A stretch of 64,000 nt of DNA. Origin: NIOZ-UU13 sp964417935. GTDB lineage: Bacteria; Planctomycetota; Phycisphaerae; Sedimentisphaerales; Anaerobacaceae. Shown here one piece after another: positions 17,457-26,605 of this stretch. Position 1 is the first letter of the stretch. Every line of letters begins with the position of its first letter. The position numbers and the translations under genes are program-made. Location of the stretch: NCBI GenBank assembly GCA_964417935.1, contig CAYQKF010000006.1, forward strand, positions 17,182 to 81,181. The letters are read 5' to 3'. The notes below the pieces were generated by a model, which saw nothing but the letters and a program-made list of their open reading frames with translations, was not told the DNA's origin and ran no database searches.

Positions 17457-18146
17457 ATGCTTGAGCTTATTAATGTAACAAAAAGTTATCAGTCGCCGGC
17501 CAAGGCGGATGGCGTCTGTGTTTTGAAAGATATAACGCTAAAAGTCGAGAAAGGCCAGTCCCTCGTGATAGTTGGGCCTTCAGGCAGTGGCAAGAGCACT
17601 CTACTTAATATTATTGGCGCTTTGGATCGTCCGACTGCGGGAAGGGTATTATTTGACGGCAAGGACCTTGCCGAGCTGAATGAATCTGAGCTTGCGAGGA
17701 TTCGCAACCGTCAAATCGGTTTTGTTTTTCAGCTGCATCATCTTCTGCCGCAGTGCACAGTGCTCGAAAATGTTTTGGTGCCGACACTTGCCGGTAAAAA
17801 TCGCCTGCCTAAAAAAGAGATTCACCAAAGAGCAGTGAATCTGCTGCAGCGTGTAGGGCTCAAAGACCATTTGATGTATCGGCCGGGCCAGCTTTCAGGC
17901 GGTCAGCGTCAGCGTGTAGCTGTTGTCAGGGCTTTGATTAACAAACCCAAGCTGTTGTTGGCTGATGAGCCGACCGGCTCATTAGATAAAGACGCCTCGG
18001 AGAACATAGCTGAACTGTTAGTTGAGCTGAACCGCAGCGAACAAGTTACATTGATTGCCGTAACGCATTCGCTCAAGCTCGCAGAGCAAATGGGCCACGT
18101 GATGGAATTAAGCGACGGCCTGTTGAGAGACAGGAGCCGGGGATGA
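17457..18146 (+). CDS. ABC transporter ATP-binding protein, LolD/MacB type
   Basis: A 229-residue ATPase subunit. Walker A GPSGSGKST is at residues 40-48, then a Q-loop (FVFQLHHLLP), the signature LSGGQRQRV, Walker B LLLADEPTGSLD and the switch His in AVTHS. The LDRPTAGRV and NESELARIRNRQIGFVFQ segments are characteristic of the LolD/MacB/FtsE group. The ATG at 17457 is preferred; a longer frame from 17385 only translates the upstream repeat. It overlaps the permease start by 4 bases (ATGA), so the two are translationally coupled and form one transporter. Members either extract lipoproteins or work as mechanotransmission pumps. Confidence 0.93.
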   Translation: MLELINVTKSYQSPAKADGVCVLKDITLKVEKGQSLVIVGPSGSGKSTLLNIIGALDRPTAGRVLFDGKDLAELNESELARIRNRQIGFVFQLHHLLPQCTVLENVLVPTLAGKNRLPKKEIHQRAVNLLQRVGLKDHLMYRPGQLSGGQRQRVAVVRALINKPKLLLADEPTGSLDKDASENIAELLVELNRSEQVTLIAVTHSLKLAEQMGHVMELSDGLLRDRSRG

Positions 18147-21100
18147 GTTTGTGGAAGCTTGCTAAAAGAAGTCTCAGCTTTTATTGGCGAACAAATTTGG
18201 GCGTTCTGCTGGCCGTTATGGTAAGCGCCGTTGTTTTGACTGGTGCGCTGGTTATAGGTGATTCAGTACGTTACAGTCTTAAAATGATGGTTAAAGCTCG
18301 ATTAGGCAAAACCCAGTTGGCTCTTGTCCCCCAGAACAGATTCTTTAGGGCTGAATTGGCGGACGAGCTGGCTGCAGAGCTTAATACCGTGGCGGCGCCT
18401 GTGTTGCAGTTACGAGGGCTGATTGCCAACGACGATGGCGCAACGCGAGCGAACAGAATTGAGGTGCTCGGCGTTGACGGGCGTTTTTTTGAAATCGGAA
18501 TGGCACAAAATCCCTTGGGAGATAGTCAGAACCAGGCGATTGTCTTGAACAAACCGTTGGCGGCAAAGCTTGGTGTAGGAGTGGGAGATGAAGTTGTGCT
18601 GCGAATTGAAAAGCCGTCTCTTATGCCGCGTGACGTACCACTAACACCGGATTCGGGTCTGTCCATCGCATTTCGTTTGGAAGTAAAGGCAGTTGCCGGC
18701 CAATCAGACTTTGGCCGATTCAGTTTACAGGCCAATCAGGTTACACCGTTGAATGTATTTGTGCCGTTGCAATGGCTGCAGGAAAAGCTCGAGCGCAGCG
18801 CCCAGGCCAACACGCTGCTAATCGCCGCGGATGCGGAAGATAGTTTAACGATTGAAAAGGCAAATAGAGCTCTGGGGAAATGTTGGCAGCTTGCTGACGC
18901 AGATCTTGAACTTCGCCGGTTAAAGCGCAAGGACATGTTTGAGATACGCAGCAGGCGGGTATTCATTGACGCCCCTGTCGCCGCCGCTGCAATGAATGCG
19001 GCCGATGGAGCCGTCGGAATTTTGACTTATTTCGTAAACAAATTGCGAGTGGGTGACAGGACGACCCCGTATTCGACGGTAACTGCTATGGAGCCCTCGG
19101 CAGATGCCGGTAACCTTATTCCGATGGATGTGCAGGATGACGAAATTCTAATCAACCAGTGGCTTGCCGATGATGTTGGAGCCAAAGTGGGAGATTCAGT
19201 CGAGCTTAGTTACTTCGTTCTCGGACCGATGAGAAAACTTCAGCAGCAAAAAACGAGTTTTCGGATTCGGGCAATTCTTCCTATGGATGATTTAGCAGTG
19301 GATCCCGAGTTAATGCCGGATTTTCCCGGGCTGGCGGATGTTAATAATTGCAGGGATTGGGACCCTGGAATTACAATCGACCTTGAAAAGATACGCCAAC
19401 GCGATGAGGATTATTGGCAGCGGTATCGCGGCACGCCAAAGGCCTTTGTTACACTCAGAGCCGGCCAAAAGATGTGGGCTAACAGGTATGGAAATTTAAC
19501 TGCGGTGCGCTATCCGTTAAGCAGTGGGTCGTCAGAGGATATAGCCGGCAGGTTATTAAAAAAAGTTAACCCTGCTTCAGTAGGACTGTTTTTTCAATCG
19601 GTGCGTGCACGCGGTATAAAAGCAGGAGACCAAGGCACTGATTTCGGTCAGCTTTTCCTCGGTCTTAGTATGTTTCTTATCATAGCAGCTTTGATTTTAA
19701 TGGGGCTTCTTTTTGTATTTGGTATTGAAAAACGCAGCGAACAGGTTGGAATGTTATTAGCGGTGGGGTTTTCGCCGAAGCTGGTAAGGCGGCTGTTATT
19801 TATCGAAGGCGGCATATTAGCCGTACTGGGTGTTGTTGGGGGTACTGCAGCGGGACTGCTCTATACTAAAGCTATGATTTACGGACTCGCAACTGTCTGG
19901 CGGGCGGCGGTAAGCAGTTCAATAATATATTTTTATGCGAATCCATCTACCTTGTTTCAGGGTGCTTTGGGGGCGGTCGCTGTTTCTCTGATTGCGATAT
20001 GGTTGACTCTGCACAGACAGGTATCCCGGCCGGCTCGTGAGCTTCTTACAGGTGGACTGGAATGTCAATTCTTCGTGGCCAAACCAGCCTCAAAGGGAAT
20101 GATTGGACTGTGTGTAGCGATAGTAGCAGCAATTGGGGCAATGTTACTGCTTACTGCGATGGGAACCGGTGACAGTAGCGCCGTTTCTACGGCCTTTTTT
20201 GGGGCCGGTGCATTGCTTCTGATTGCCGGACTTGGATTAACTCAGGCCTTATTAAGAATTGCAGCAGGCGGTTGGAACAAAGCGTTAACGTCCCTGGCTG
20301 GTTTAGGATTGCGCAATTCAACCAGACGAAGCGGGCGGAGCTTAGCGGTTGTAGGATTGCTTGCGTGTGGGATTTTCCTGGTTATTGCAGTCGGGGCCAA
20401 CAGACATAATCCAAAAGCTGACGCCCAGAGACGGGATTCAGGAACTGGGGGCTTTGCACTATTTGGTGAATCCGCTATTGGTATCCTATATGACCTGAAC
20501 AGCCCGTCCGGGCATCAATCAATGGGTCTGGATACTGGTGTACTGCAAGACGTACAGATAGTTCAGTTGCGTGTACATGACGGGGACGATGCAAGCTGTC
20601 TTAACCTCAATCGCGCACAGATGCCACAACTATTGGGCGTACAGCCCAACGAACTACAAAAACGTGGTTCTTTTACTTTCACCAAGACAATCAAGACTCA
20701 AGACACAAGACCTGAGTCCGAAGTCTGGAGTCTGGAGTCTGGATGGGACTTACTTGATGAGAATCTCGGCAACAATGTAGTGCCGGCTGTTGGTGATTAT
20801 GCGACTATATACTGGGCACTCGGTAAGTCTGTTGGAGATGAGCTTGATTATATTGACGAAAAGGGCAGACGATTTCGGCTGCTTCTGGTCGGAATGTTAA
20901 AGAACTCAATTTTGCAGGGAAGTTTAATTATTTCTGAAGATGAGTTTATCAAACGCTTCCCGTCGGAGGATGGATACAGGATGTTCCTTATTGATATTCA
21001 AGACACAAGACCCAAGACACAAGACCCAAGAGCTGCCTCTGGAGTCTGGAGTCTGGAGTCTGGATCGAGCATCGAAGACAGGACCGAGGCGGTGGCTGGC

Positions 21101-21565
21101 GAACTTTCTGCACGATTAATGGATTTTGGCCTGGCACTTACGCCGGCCACTCAGCGATTGGCAGAATTTAATGCCGTTGAGAATACATATCTGTCGATAT
21201 TTCAGTTGTTAGGCGGTTTAGGGCTGCTCCTGGCTTCTGTGGGGCTTGGGCTGGTAGTGCTTCGCAATGTGCTTGAGAGGCGAGGTGAGCTTGCAATGCT
21301 GCAGGCGGTGGGATTTGACAAAGCTGAACTTAAGCGGATGGTGTTTTACGAGCATGGAGGACTTATGTTAAGTGGTTTGGCCTGTGGGGTTGTTGCTGCA
21401 ATGGTAGCAGTAAGCCCTGCCCTGAAATCACCCGGAGCGCAGATCCCGTATTTTTCACTGGTCTTGACAATTGCTGCTATAGCTATCAGTGGCGTAGTGT
21501 GGATATGGATTGCGACGGCCTTTGCGCTCAGTGGTAAAATGATAGATGCGTTAAGAAATGAGTAG
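18143..21565 (+). CDS. FtsX/MacB-type ABC permease with two in-frame repeat insertions
   Basis: A very large 1140-residue permease. It has an N-terminal TM helix (about 15-36), a big extracytoplasmic domain, a TM block (about 505-640), a further TM pair (about 655-705), another TM near 735, a second soluble domain (about 760-1000) and a final three-TM FtsX block (about 1015-1130). Doubled FtsX domains fit the duplicated-permease subclass, so it may work without a second permease. Two heptanucleotide arrays (20683-20743 and 20999-21064) are translated in frame inside the second soluble domain, adding segments such as TQDTRPESEVWSLESG. Both lie in presumably exposed loops. Partner ATPase: the overlapping upstream gene. 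Substrate unknown. Confidence 0.9.
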   Translation: MSLWKLAKRSLSFYWRTNLGVLLAVMVSAVVLTGALVIGDSVRYSLKMMVKARLGKTQLALVPQNRFFRAELADELAAELNTVAAPVLQLRGLIANDDGATRANRIEVLGVDGRFFEIGMAQNPLGDSQNQAIVLNKPLAAKLGVGVGDEVVLRIEKPSLMPRDVPLTPDSGLSIAFRLEVKAVAGQSDFGRFSLQANQVTPLNVFVPLQWLQEKLERSAQANTLLIAADAEDSLTIEKANRALGKCWQLADADLELRRLKRKDMFEIRSRRVFIDAPVAAAAMNAADGAVGILTYFVNKLRVGDRTTPYSTVTAMEPSADAGNLIPMDVQDDEILINQWLADDVGAKVGDSVELSYFVLGPMRKLQQQKTSFRIRAILPMDDLAVDPELMPDFPGLADVNNCRDWDPGITIDLEKIRQRDEDYWQRYRGTPKAFVTLRAGQKMWANRYGNLTAVRYPLSSGSSEDIAGRLLKKVNPASVGLFFQSVRARGIKAGDQGTDFGQLFLGLSMFLIIAALILMGLLFVFGIEKRSEQVGMLLAVGFSPKLVRRLLFIEGGILAVLGVVGGTAAGLLYTKAMIYGLATVWRAAVSSSIIYFYANPSTLFQGALGAVAVSLIAIWLTLHRQVSRPARELLTGGLECQFFVAKPASKGMIGLCVAIVAAIGAMLLLTAMGTGDSSAVSTAFFGAGALLLIAGLGLTQALLRIAAGGWNKALTSLAGLGLRNSTRRSGRSLAVVGLLACGIFLVIAVGANRHNPKADAQRRDSGTGGFALFGESAIGILYDLNSPSGHQSMGLDTGVLQDVQIVQLRVHDGDDASCLNLNRAQMPQLLGVQPNELQKRGSFTFTKTIKTQDTRPESEVWSLESGWDLLDENLGNNVVPAVGDYATIYWALGKSVGDELDYIDEKGRRFRLLLVGMLKNSILQGSLIISEDEFIKRFPSEDGYRMFLIDIQDTRPKTQDPRAASGVWSLESGSSIEDRTEAVAGELSARLMDFGLALTPATQRLAEFNAVENTYLSIFQLLGGLGLLLASVGLGLVVLRNVLERRGELAMLQAVGFDKAELKRMVFYEHGGLMLSGLACGVVAAMVAVSPALKSPGAQIPYFSLVLTIAAIAISGVVWIWIATAFALSGKMIDALRNE
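20683..20743 (+). repeat. heptanucleotide array A, inside ABC permease gene
   Basis: The left half is CAAGACN-type heptamers and the right half is GTCTGGA heptamers (2-3 units). It is read in frame as TQDTRPESEVWSLESG. The halves are partly complementary and could form a hairpin. Confidence 0.7.
20999..21064 (+). repeat. heptanucleotide array B, inside ABC permease gene
   Basis: CAAGACA/CAAGACC units followed by GTCTGGA units, in frame in the permease. Its structure matches array A, 250 bases away, and array C at 26622. Confidence 0.7.
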
Positions 21566-21608
21566 TATTCTGTAATATCTAATTTTGATGGGTGGCAGCC
21601 TCAAGCGA

Positions 21609-21747
21609 GTCCCGCAACTATTAGGCGTGAGCCTAAGCTCAATAGGTACGGGATGATCTTGGGGATGGCTTGGAGTTTCGTAGGGTGGGCTTTAGCCCAC
21701 CGAACAAAACTACCCGCATCATCTTGGTGGGGCAAGCCCCACCCTAC
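21609..21747. repeat. intergenic repeats before a propeller gene
   Basis: Two elements are seen. At 21609-21654 GTCCCGCAACTATT and AATAGGTACGGGAT are inverted arms related to the GGTGCGGGA family. At 21680-21747 GTAGGGTGGGCTTTAGCCCACC and GGTGGGGCAAGCCCCACCCTAC form two hairpins; a copy of this unit lies at 23283-23304. They occupy most of the 248-base gap. Confidence 0.6.
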
Positions 21748-21813
21748 CAGTAGCCGCCACGCATTTATCGTGTTACAGACCAATAGGTGTTGTAAGGCCT
21801 TAATGAGAAAAGT

Positions 21814-23208
21814 ATGAAGGAATCTACTATTGCAAGGACATTACCGGTTGGATTAGCCATTATTGGAGTAGTGTTGCTGTACGTATGGCTTAGTGCCGAT
21901 GCAGCAATAGACCTCACAGAGCGTGTGCCTATTGAGAGACAATCTGCAGCAACCTCGGATGCAAATGCTGTAGAGTTGCGTAGTGAGTTTGTCCGGTTCG
22001 ATGGTGTGCCGGCGGATTTGCCCGGCGCCTGGCCGCGGTTCAGAGGACCGAACCTCGATGCAATAAGCAGTGATGAGAATGTTACTCTCGCAAGAACATG
22101 GCCTACAAATGGGCCCAAAGTCCTCTGGTCTATTGATGTTGGAGAAGGTTACGCTGGAGCAGCGGTCCTGGCGGGGCGTGTGTACATTTTGGATTATGAC
22201 CGCGAAAAACAGGCCGATGCCATTCGATGTTTGTCACTTGCCGATGGCAAAGAAATCTGGCGGTATTCTTATACCGTTAAGGTCAAACGCAATCACGGGA
22301 TGAGCCGAACTGTGCCGGCGGTAACAGATAAGTACGTCGTAACATTGGGGCCGAAATGTCATATAACGTGTTTGGATTCAGTAACGGGACAATTTCACTG
22401 GATACTGGATTTGGTGAAGGATTTTGGGGCTAAGGTGCCTGACTGGTACGCAGGGCAGTGCCCGCTCATTGATGATGGCAAAGCAATAATTGCCGTTGGC
22501 GGCGAATCATTAATGATGGTGGTAGATTGTGAAAGCGGCGAAATTGTCTGGGAGACACCAAATACACACGACTGGCTTATGACGCATTCATCCGTAATGC
22601 CAGCCGATTTCGCCGGCGAACGTATGTATATCTATTGCGCCAGTGGAGGGGTGGTCGGTGTTTCGACAGAGGACGGCAGCATTCTATGGGAATACCCTGA
22701 ATGGAAGATTCGCATCGCAAATGTGCCGACACCTGTGGTAGCCGGTGATGGACTCATTTTCCTTTCGGGCGGATATAACGCAGGAAGCATGATGCTGCAG
22801 TTAACCCAGGAAAACGGCACGATAAGCGCACAGCCGGTTTTTAGGCTCGAGCCGGAGGTGTTTGGCTCAGAGCAACATACCCCCATTTTTTATAATGGCT
22901 ATATTTACGGAGTTCGGCCGGATAAGCAATTGACCTGTCTCGACTTGAACGGGCAAGTTGTGTGGACCAGCACAAGTGTTCATCGTTTCGGACTTGGGCC
23001 ATATACGATCGCCAACGGCCTTATATATGTTATGAATGACTCCGGCTTGTTGACTCTGGCAGAGGCAACGCCGAGCGGGTATGTTCAACTTACCCAAGCC
23101 AGAGTGCTGGAGGGGCCTGATGCATGGGGGGCTATGGCAATTGCATCCGGCAGATTGATTTTACGTGATTTGAACCGAATGATATGTATTGATGTTACTG
23201 AGCAGTAG
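21814..23208 (+). CDS. PQQ-like beta-propeller protein, signal-anchored
   Basis: A 464-residue protein with an N-terminal hydrophobic segment (about 8-30) followed by a WPRFRGPNLDAIS entry motif and propeller blades (YILDYDREKQADAIRCLSL, CLDSVTGQFHWILDL and similar), as in the PQQ-like family common in Planctomycetota. It is extracytoplasmic. No quinone-binding or heme motif is visible, so electron-transfer activity should not be assumed. It follows the ABC transporter and precedes the NHL protein on the same strand, with repeats on both sides (21609-21747 and 23238-23304). Confidence 0.85.
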   Translation: MKESTIARTLPVGLAIIGVVLLYVWLSADAAIDLTERVPIERQSAATSDANAVELRSEFVRFDGVPADLPGAWPRFRGPNLDAISSDENVTLARTWPTNGPKVLWSIDVGEGYAGAAVLAGRVYILDYDREKQADAIRCLSLADGKEIWRYSYTVKVKRNHGMSRTVPAVTDKYVVTLGPKCHITCLDSVTGQFHWILDLVKDFGAKVPDWYAGQCPLIDDGKAIIAVGGESLMMVVDCESGEIVWETPNTHDWLMTHSSVMPADFAGERMYIYCASGGVVGVSTEDGSILWEYPEWKIRIANVPTPVVAGDGLIFLSGGYNAGSMMLQLTQENGTISAQPVFRLEPEVFGSEQHTPIFYNGYIYGVRPDKQLTCLDLNGQVVWTSTSVHRFGLGPYTIANGLIYVMNDSGLLTLAEATPSGYVQLTQARVLEGPDAWGAMAIASGRLILRDLNRMICIDVTEQ

Positions 23209-23237
23209 AAAGGAAATTAGAAAGTGCCTAAAGTGAG

Positions 23238-23304
23238 CTAAAGTTACATAATAACTTTAGATGGTTCGGATAAGTTCTGTTTGGTGGGCTAAAGCCCACC
23301 CTAC
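23238..23304. repeat. hairpin and GTAGGGTGGG-type repeat
   Basis: CTAAAGTTA (23238-23246) pairs perfectly with TAACTTTAG (23252-23260); no T-run follows. GGTGGGCTAAAGCCCACCCTAC (23283-23304) is a copy of the unit at 21680. Confidence 0.55.
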
Positions 23305-23354
23305 GATACTGGCTGTTTCTGAAATTTGATAGTAGAAATTGTTAAGGTATAAAA

Positions 23355-24422
23355 GTGAAACGCAGATTAGGGACAATGGGTACAAGAATTCTTATAGGCG
23401 TGCTTATTGGGCTTGCTGTTGTCATTGCCATGATTGCTGTGGTACGGCTTGATACGACCGGCAAAAAAGGCAGCGGTCTGGGTAAAGAGTATCTCTATGA
23501 AATCGACGCGAAGATTGACCCGAACCTGATTATTTATGAAGAAGCAGGTTCGGCAATAAGTACCGGGCTTAAAGCTTCGACGACGATTGCTGTTGGTCCT
23601 GGCGGACGTGTTTATGTTGCCGGCGATGAGGTCATCCGAGTATTTAATGAAGGCCCGAATTCCAATTTCTCTTTCTTTGGCCAGATTGAACTGCCCTGTG
23701 CGCCACGATGTCTAACGGTAGCTGATGATGGTAAGTTTTATATCGGGACCAAGGACCATGTGGAAGTTTATGACGACCAGGGTAAGCAGGTTGCAAGTTG
23801 GCAGAGTCTTGGTGAAAAAGCCGTGCTTACCAGTATCGCTGTTTCAAAAAACGATGTGTTCGTTGCTGATGCGGGTGATCGCATTGTTCTGCATTATGAT
23901 ACCACCGGCAGGTTGATTAACCGTATCGGCGCCAAAGATAAAGAACGCAATATCCCTGGCTTTGTCATACCGAGTCCTTATTTCGACCTCGCAGTTGCTC
24001 GTGATGGGCTGTTACGAGTGGTCAACCCCGGGCTTCATCACATTGAGGCATATACATTTGATGGTTACCTGGAATTCTGGTGGGGCAAGTTTTCATCGGC
24101 CGTGGAAGGTTTTTGCGGCTGCTGCAACCCGGTGAATTTTGCCATACTAAAGGGACCCCACTTTGCGGGAACCGATGACAGCTTTGTTACCTGCGAGAAA
24201 GGCCTGATACGCGTAAAGATTTACGACGCTGAAGGTGCTTTTGTTGGTGTCGTGGCTGGGCCGGAACAATTAGTTGAAGGTGTTGCCTCGCGTGTTTCTG
24301 AATTCGGCGCGGGGTCTCAGGCTGGAGGTTTTGATGTGGCAGTCGATGCCCAGGGGCGGATTTTCGTCTTGGATACAATTAACAATGTTATGAGAGTATT
24401 TACGAGGAAGAAAGCTGGATGA
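23355..24422 (+). CDS. NHL-repeat/six-bladed propeller protein, membrane-anchored
   Basis: A 355-residue protein with a TM segment (about 10-30) and NHL-like blades (for example VAVDAQGRIFVLDTINNVMRVF at the end, shortened here to its general pattern, and ITSIAVSKNDVFVADAG-like strands). A cysteine cluster, GFCGCCNP, lies at about residues 253-260 and could bind metal or an Fe-S cluster; that is inference. A GTG at 23355 with AAGG upstream is the likely start; ATG seven codons later is the alternative. The stop codon overlaps the next start (ATGA), so it is translationally coupled to the Fe-S genes that follow and probably belongs to the same redox complex. Confidence 0.8.
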   Translation: MKRRLGTMGTRILIGVLIGLAVVIAMIAVVRLDTTGKKGSGLGKEYLYEIDAKIDPNLIIYEEAGSAISTGLKASTTIAVGPGGRVYVAGDEVIRVFNEGPNSNFSFFGQIELPCAPRCLTVADDGKFYIGTKDHVEVYDDQGKQVASWQSLGEKAVLTSIAVSKNDVFVADAGDRIVLHYDTTGRLINRIGAKDKERNIPGFVIPSPYFDLAVARDGLLRVVNPGLHHIEAYTFDGYLEFWWGKFSSAVEGFCGCCNPVNFAILKGPHFAGTDDSFVTCEKGLIRVKIYDAEGAFVGVVAGPEQLVEGVASRVSEFGAGSQAGGFDVAVDAQGRIFVLDTINNVMRVFTRKKAG

Positions 24423-24742
24423 TAAGCAAGCCCCACACCAATTGCCGTACGTCGAGAGAGCAAGACTCTGCGGTCCCGTCGAGCCTGCCAGGTGAGCCTC
24501 AATTGGTGCGGGGTGAAAAAGTACAAAGTCGGCGAGAACTATTCGCAGCAATTCTGCGATATGCGACTTTGGGAGTGCTGGGAGCAATCGGCGGGGCTGT
24601 TTTTGCCAAAAGGCGCAGATTAGCGCAGAATGGTATTTGCATTAATAATGGAATTTGCAGAGGCTGCGGGATTTTTGAGCAGTGTAGTCTGCCGCTGGCT
24701 TTATTAGCAAAACAAGTTTTAACGATAATGGATGATGAGTGA
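24419..24742 (+). CDS. small Tat-type cysteine-rich membrane protein
   Basis: A 107-residue protein. After a 35-residue N-terminal stretch encoded largely by a palindromic DNA repeat (24431-24513) comes a Tat-like motif SRRELF (about 37-42), a hydrophobic helix (about 42-63) and four cysteines at about 74, 80, 83 and 89 (C-x5-C-x2-C-x5-C), a spacing compatible with an Fe-S or zinc site. I do not know a named family. It overlaps the preceding gene by 4 bases and the following ferredoxin gene by 11, so it is firmly within the redox operon. A membrane-attached electron carrier or assembly partner is a reasonable guess. Confidence 0.7.
   Translation: MISKPHTNCRTSREQDSAVPSSLPGEPQLVRGEKVQSRRELFAAILRYATLGVLGAIGGAVFAKRRRLAQNGICINNGICRGCGIFEQCSLPLALLAKQVLTIMDDE
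24431..24513. repeat. GGTGCGGGA-type palindromic repeat, in-gene copy
   Basis: CCCCACACCAATTG (24431-24444) and CAATTGGTGCGGGG (24500-24513) are inverted with one mismatch. The element is translated as the N-terminal region of the small Tat protein. Confidence 0.65.
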
Positions 24743-25301
24743 AAATAAGAACAATATTAGCAGACGCCATTTTCTGAAAGATGGTTTTTGGGCAGGATGT
24801 TTAGCCGGCCTTGGTGGGTTGGCGGGTTTTTTAGTCGGCAAGGTCAAAAAGACTAATACCGTCTGGCAGATTGACCCCTATACCTGTATTGCCTGCGGCA
24901 ACTGTGCAACTTATTGCGTATTGGAAGAGTCGGCGGTTAAGTGTGTGCACGCTTTTGCAGTGTGTGGGTACTGTAAAATATGTTTCGGCTTTTTCGGGCC
25001 GGAGCCTGTTGAAATCAACGAGGGGGCGGAAAATCAACTTTGTCCATCAGGGGCCATAACACGTACCTTTGTGGAGGAGCCCTATTACGAGTACACTATA
25101 GACGAATCGCTGTGCAATGGCTGCGGCAAATGTGTAAAGGGATGTAACACCTTTGGAAATGGGGCATTGTTTCTCCAGGTGCGTCACGACCGCTGTTTGA
25201 ATTGCAATGAATGTTCCATTGCTGCAGCCTGTCCTTCCCAGGCGTTTAAGCGGGTTCCTGCTGACGAGCCTTATCTACTTAAGGAGGCGGGTCACTCTTA
25301 A
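24732..25301 (+). CDS. Tat-exported 4Fe-4S ferredoxin-type protein
   Basis: A 189-residue protein with a Tat motif SRRHFLKDG (about 10-18) and hydrophobic h-region, so it is exported or anchored on the periplasmic side. It carries several cysteine motifs: CIACGNCATYC, CGYCKIC, CNGCGKCVKGC and CLNCNECSIAAACP, enough for three to four [4Fe-4S] clusters, as in NapG/PsrB/DsrO-like electron carriers. It overlaps both neighbouring genes. It probably passes electrons to or from the membrane polyferredoxin encoded next. ATG at 24732 or the adjacent ATG at 24735 could start translation. Confidence 0.88.
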   Translation: MMSENKNNISRRHFLKDGFWAGCLAGLGGLAGFLVGKVKKTNTVWQIDPYTCIACGNCATYCVLEESAVKCVHAFAVCGYCKICFGFFGPEPVEINEGAENQLCPSGAITRTFVEEPYYEYTIDESLCNGCGKCVKGCNTFGNGALFLQVRHDRCLNCNECSIAAACPSQAFKRVPADEPYLLKEAGHS

Positions 25302-26605
25302 TGATGCGTTTTGATAATATCATAATCGGTATGGCTCTGTCCCTAACCTTATGCGGCGGTATATCAGGGGCCGAACGCTTTCCGCCGCCTGATTTTGTCG
25401 AGACCGACCATGTAATACCGAGCCCAACTGTCCCCGGCCCGCGTCAGGACATTTACGAATACTTAGATGCCGTGGTGCTTTTGGCGGCGCTCGGCTTGTC
25501 TTCATATCTGGTTTTGAGGAAGCGCAGCCGACGGGCAATATTCGTTTTGATGGTGTTTTCATTGCTTTATTTCGGCTTTTGGCGAAAGGGTTGTGTCTGT
25601 TCGGTAGGGGCTATTCAGAATATTGTTTTGTCTATTTTTGACCGCAGCTATGCTGTGCCGATTGCCGTTGCAGTGTTTTTCCTGCTGCCGCTTGTCTTTG
25701 CGCTGTTTTTCGGAAGAGTCTTCTGTGCAGCGGTATGTCCCCTTGGAGCAATCCAGGATTTGGTATTGTTACGGCCTATCTCGGTGCCGAATTGGCTCGA
25801 AAGCGGGCTGCGGTTGTTTGCGTACGTTTACTTGGCCGCGGCAGTTCTGTTTGCAGCTACCGGAAGTGCCTTTGTGATATGCAGGTATGACCCGTTTGTT
25901 GCATTCTTCCGTTTGAGCGGAAACTTGAATATTTTAATACTTGGTGCCTGCTTGCTGGTCATTAGCGTCTTCATAGGACGTCCTTACTGCCGATTTATCT
26001 GCCCTTACGGAGTGCTGCTCAGACAGTTATCACGGCTCTCAAAATGGCGGGTAACCATTACGCCGGATGAATGTATTCAGTGCAGACTGTGTGAAGATTC
26101 GTGTCCCTTCGGCGCTATTAAAAAGCCCACAACCGATTGGCCAACGACGGAATATGGCAGGAGTAAGAAAAGACTTGCCGTTCTGATTCTTCTTTTGCCT
26201 GTCCTGATTTTTTTGTGTGGGTGGGCAGGTACCGGCCTAAAGACGGTAACATCCCGTATGCACGCAACAGTCAGATTAGCCGAGCGCATCTATTTGGAAG
26301 AGACAGGCAAAGTAGAAGACACTACAGACGCCAGCCTGGCCTTCAGAGGAACGGGCCAAGAACCCAAAGAGCTTTACGAGGAAGCTTCAAATATCAGGGC
26401 CGAATTCGGACTGGGCGGGTGGTTCTTTGGAGGATTTGTAGGGATGGTGATTGGCCTTAAGTTAATTGCCGTCTCCGTCTGGCGGCAGAGAACCGACTAC
26501 GAGGCCGACAGAGCAGGTTGTCTGGCGTGTGGTCGCTGTTTCAAATATTGTCCCAAAGAACATGCGAGATTAAAGAAACTAAAAGAGACAACGGGTAAAA
26601 GTTAA
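25301..26605 (+). CDS. NosR/NapH-like membrane polyferredoxin
   Basis: A 434-residue protein with an N-terminal signal or TM segment (about 5-22) and about six further TM helices. Two CxxxCP motifs at the cytoplasmic ends of helices (FCAAVCPLG and YCRFICPYG) mark the NosR/NapH/RdxA group. A 4Fe-4S site follows (CIQCRLCEDSCP), with a second at the C-terminus (CLACGRCFKYCP). An extra GCVCSVG motif lies after the third helix. Such proteins pass electrons across the inner membrane between cytoplasmic or quinone donors and periplasmic Fe-S partners. Start and stop codons overlap those of the neighbours by a single base, so expression is tightly coupled. Confidence 0.88.
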   Translation: MMRFDNIIIGMALSLTLCGGISGAERFPPPDFVETDHVIPSPTVPGPRQDIYEYLDAVVLLAALGLSSYLVLRKRSRRAIFVLMVFSLLYFGFWRKGCVCSVGAIQNIVLSIFDRSYAVPIAVAVFFLLPLVFALFFGRVFCAAVCPLGAIQDLVLLRPISVPNWLESGLRLFAYVYLAAAVLFAATGSAFVICRYDPFVAFFRLSGNLNILILGACLLVISVFIGRPYCRFICPYGVLLRQLSRLSKWRVTITPDECIQCRLCEDSCPFGAIKKPTTDWPTTEYGRSKKRLAVLILLLPVLIFLCGWAGTGLKTVTSRMHATVRLAERIYLEETGKVEDTTDASLAFRGTGQEPKELYEEASNIRAEFGLGGWFFGGFVGMVIGLKLIAVSVWRQRTDYEADRAGCLACGRCFKYCPKEHARLKKLKETTGKS

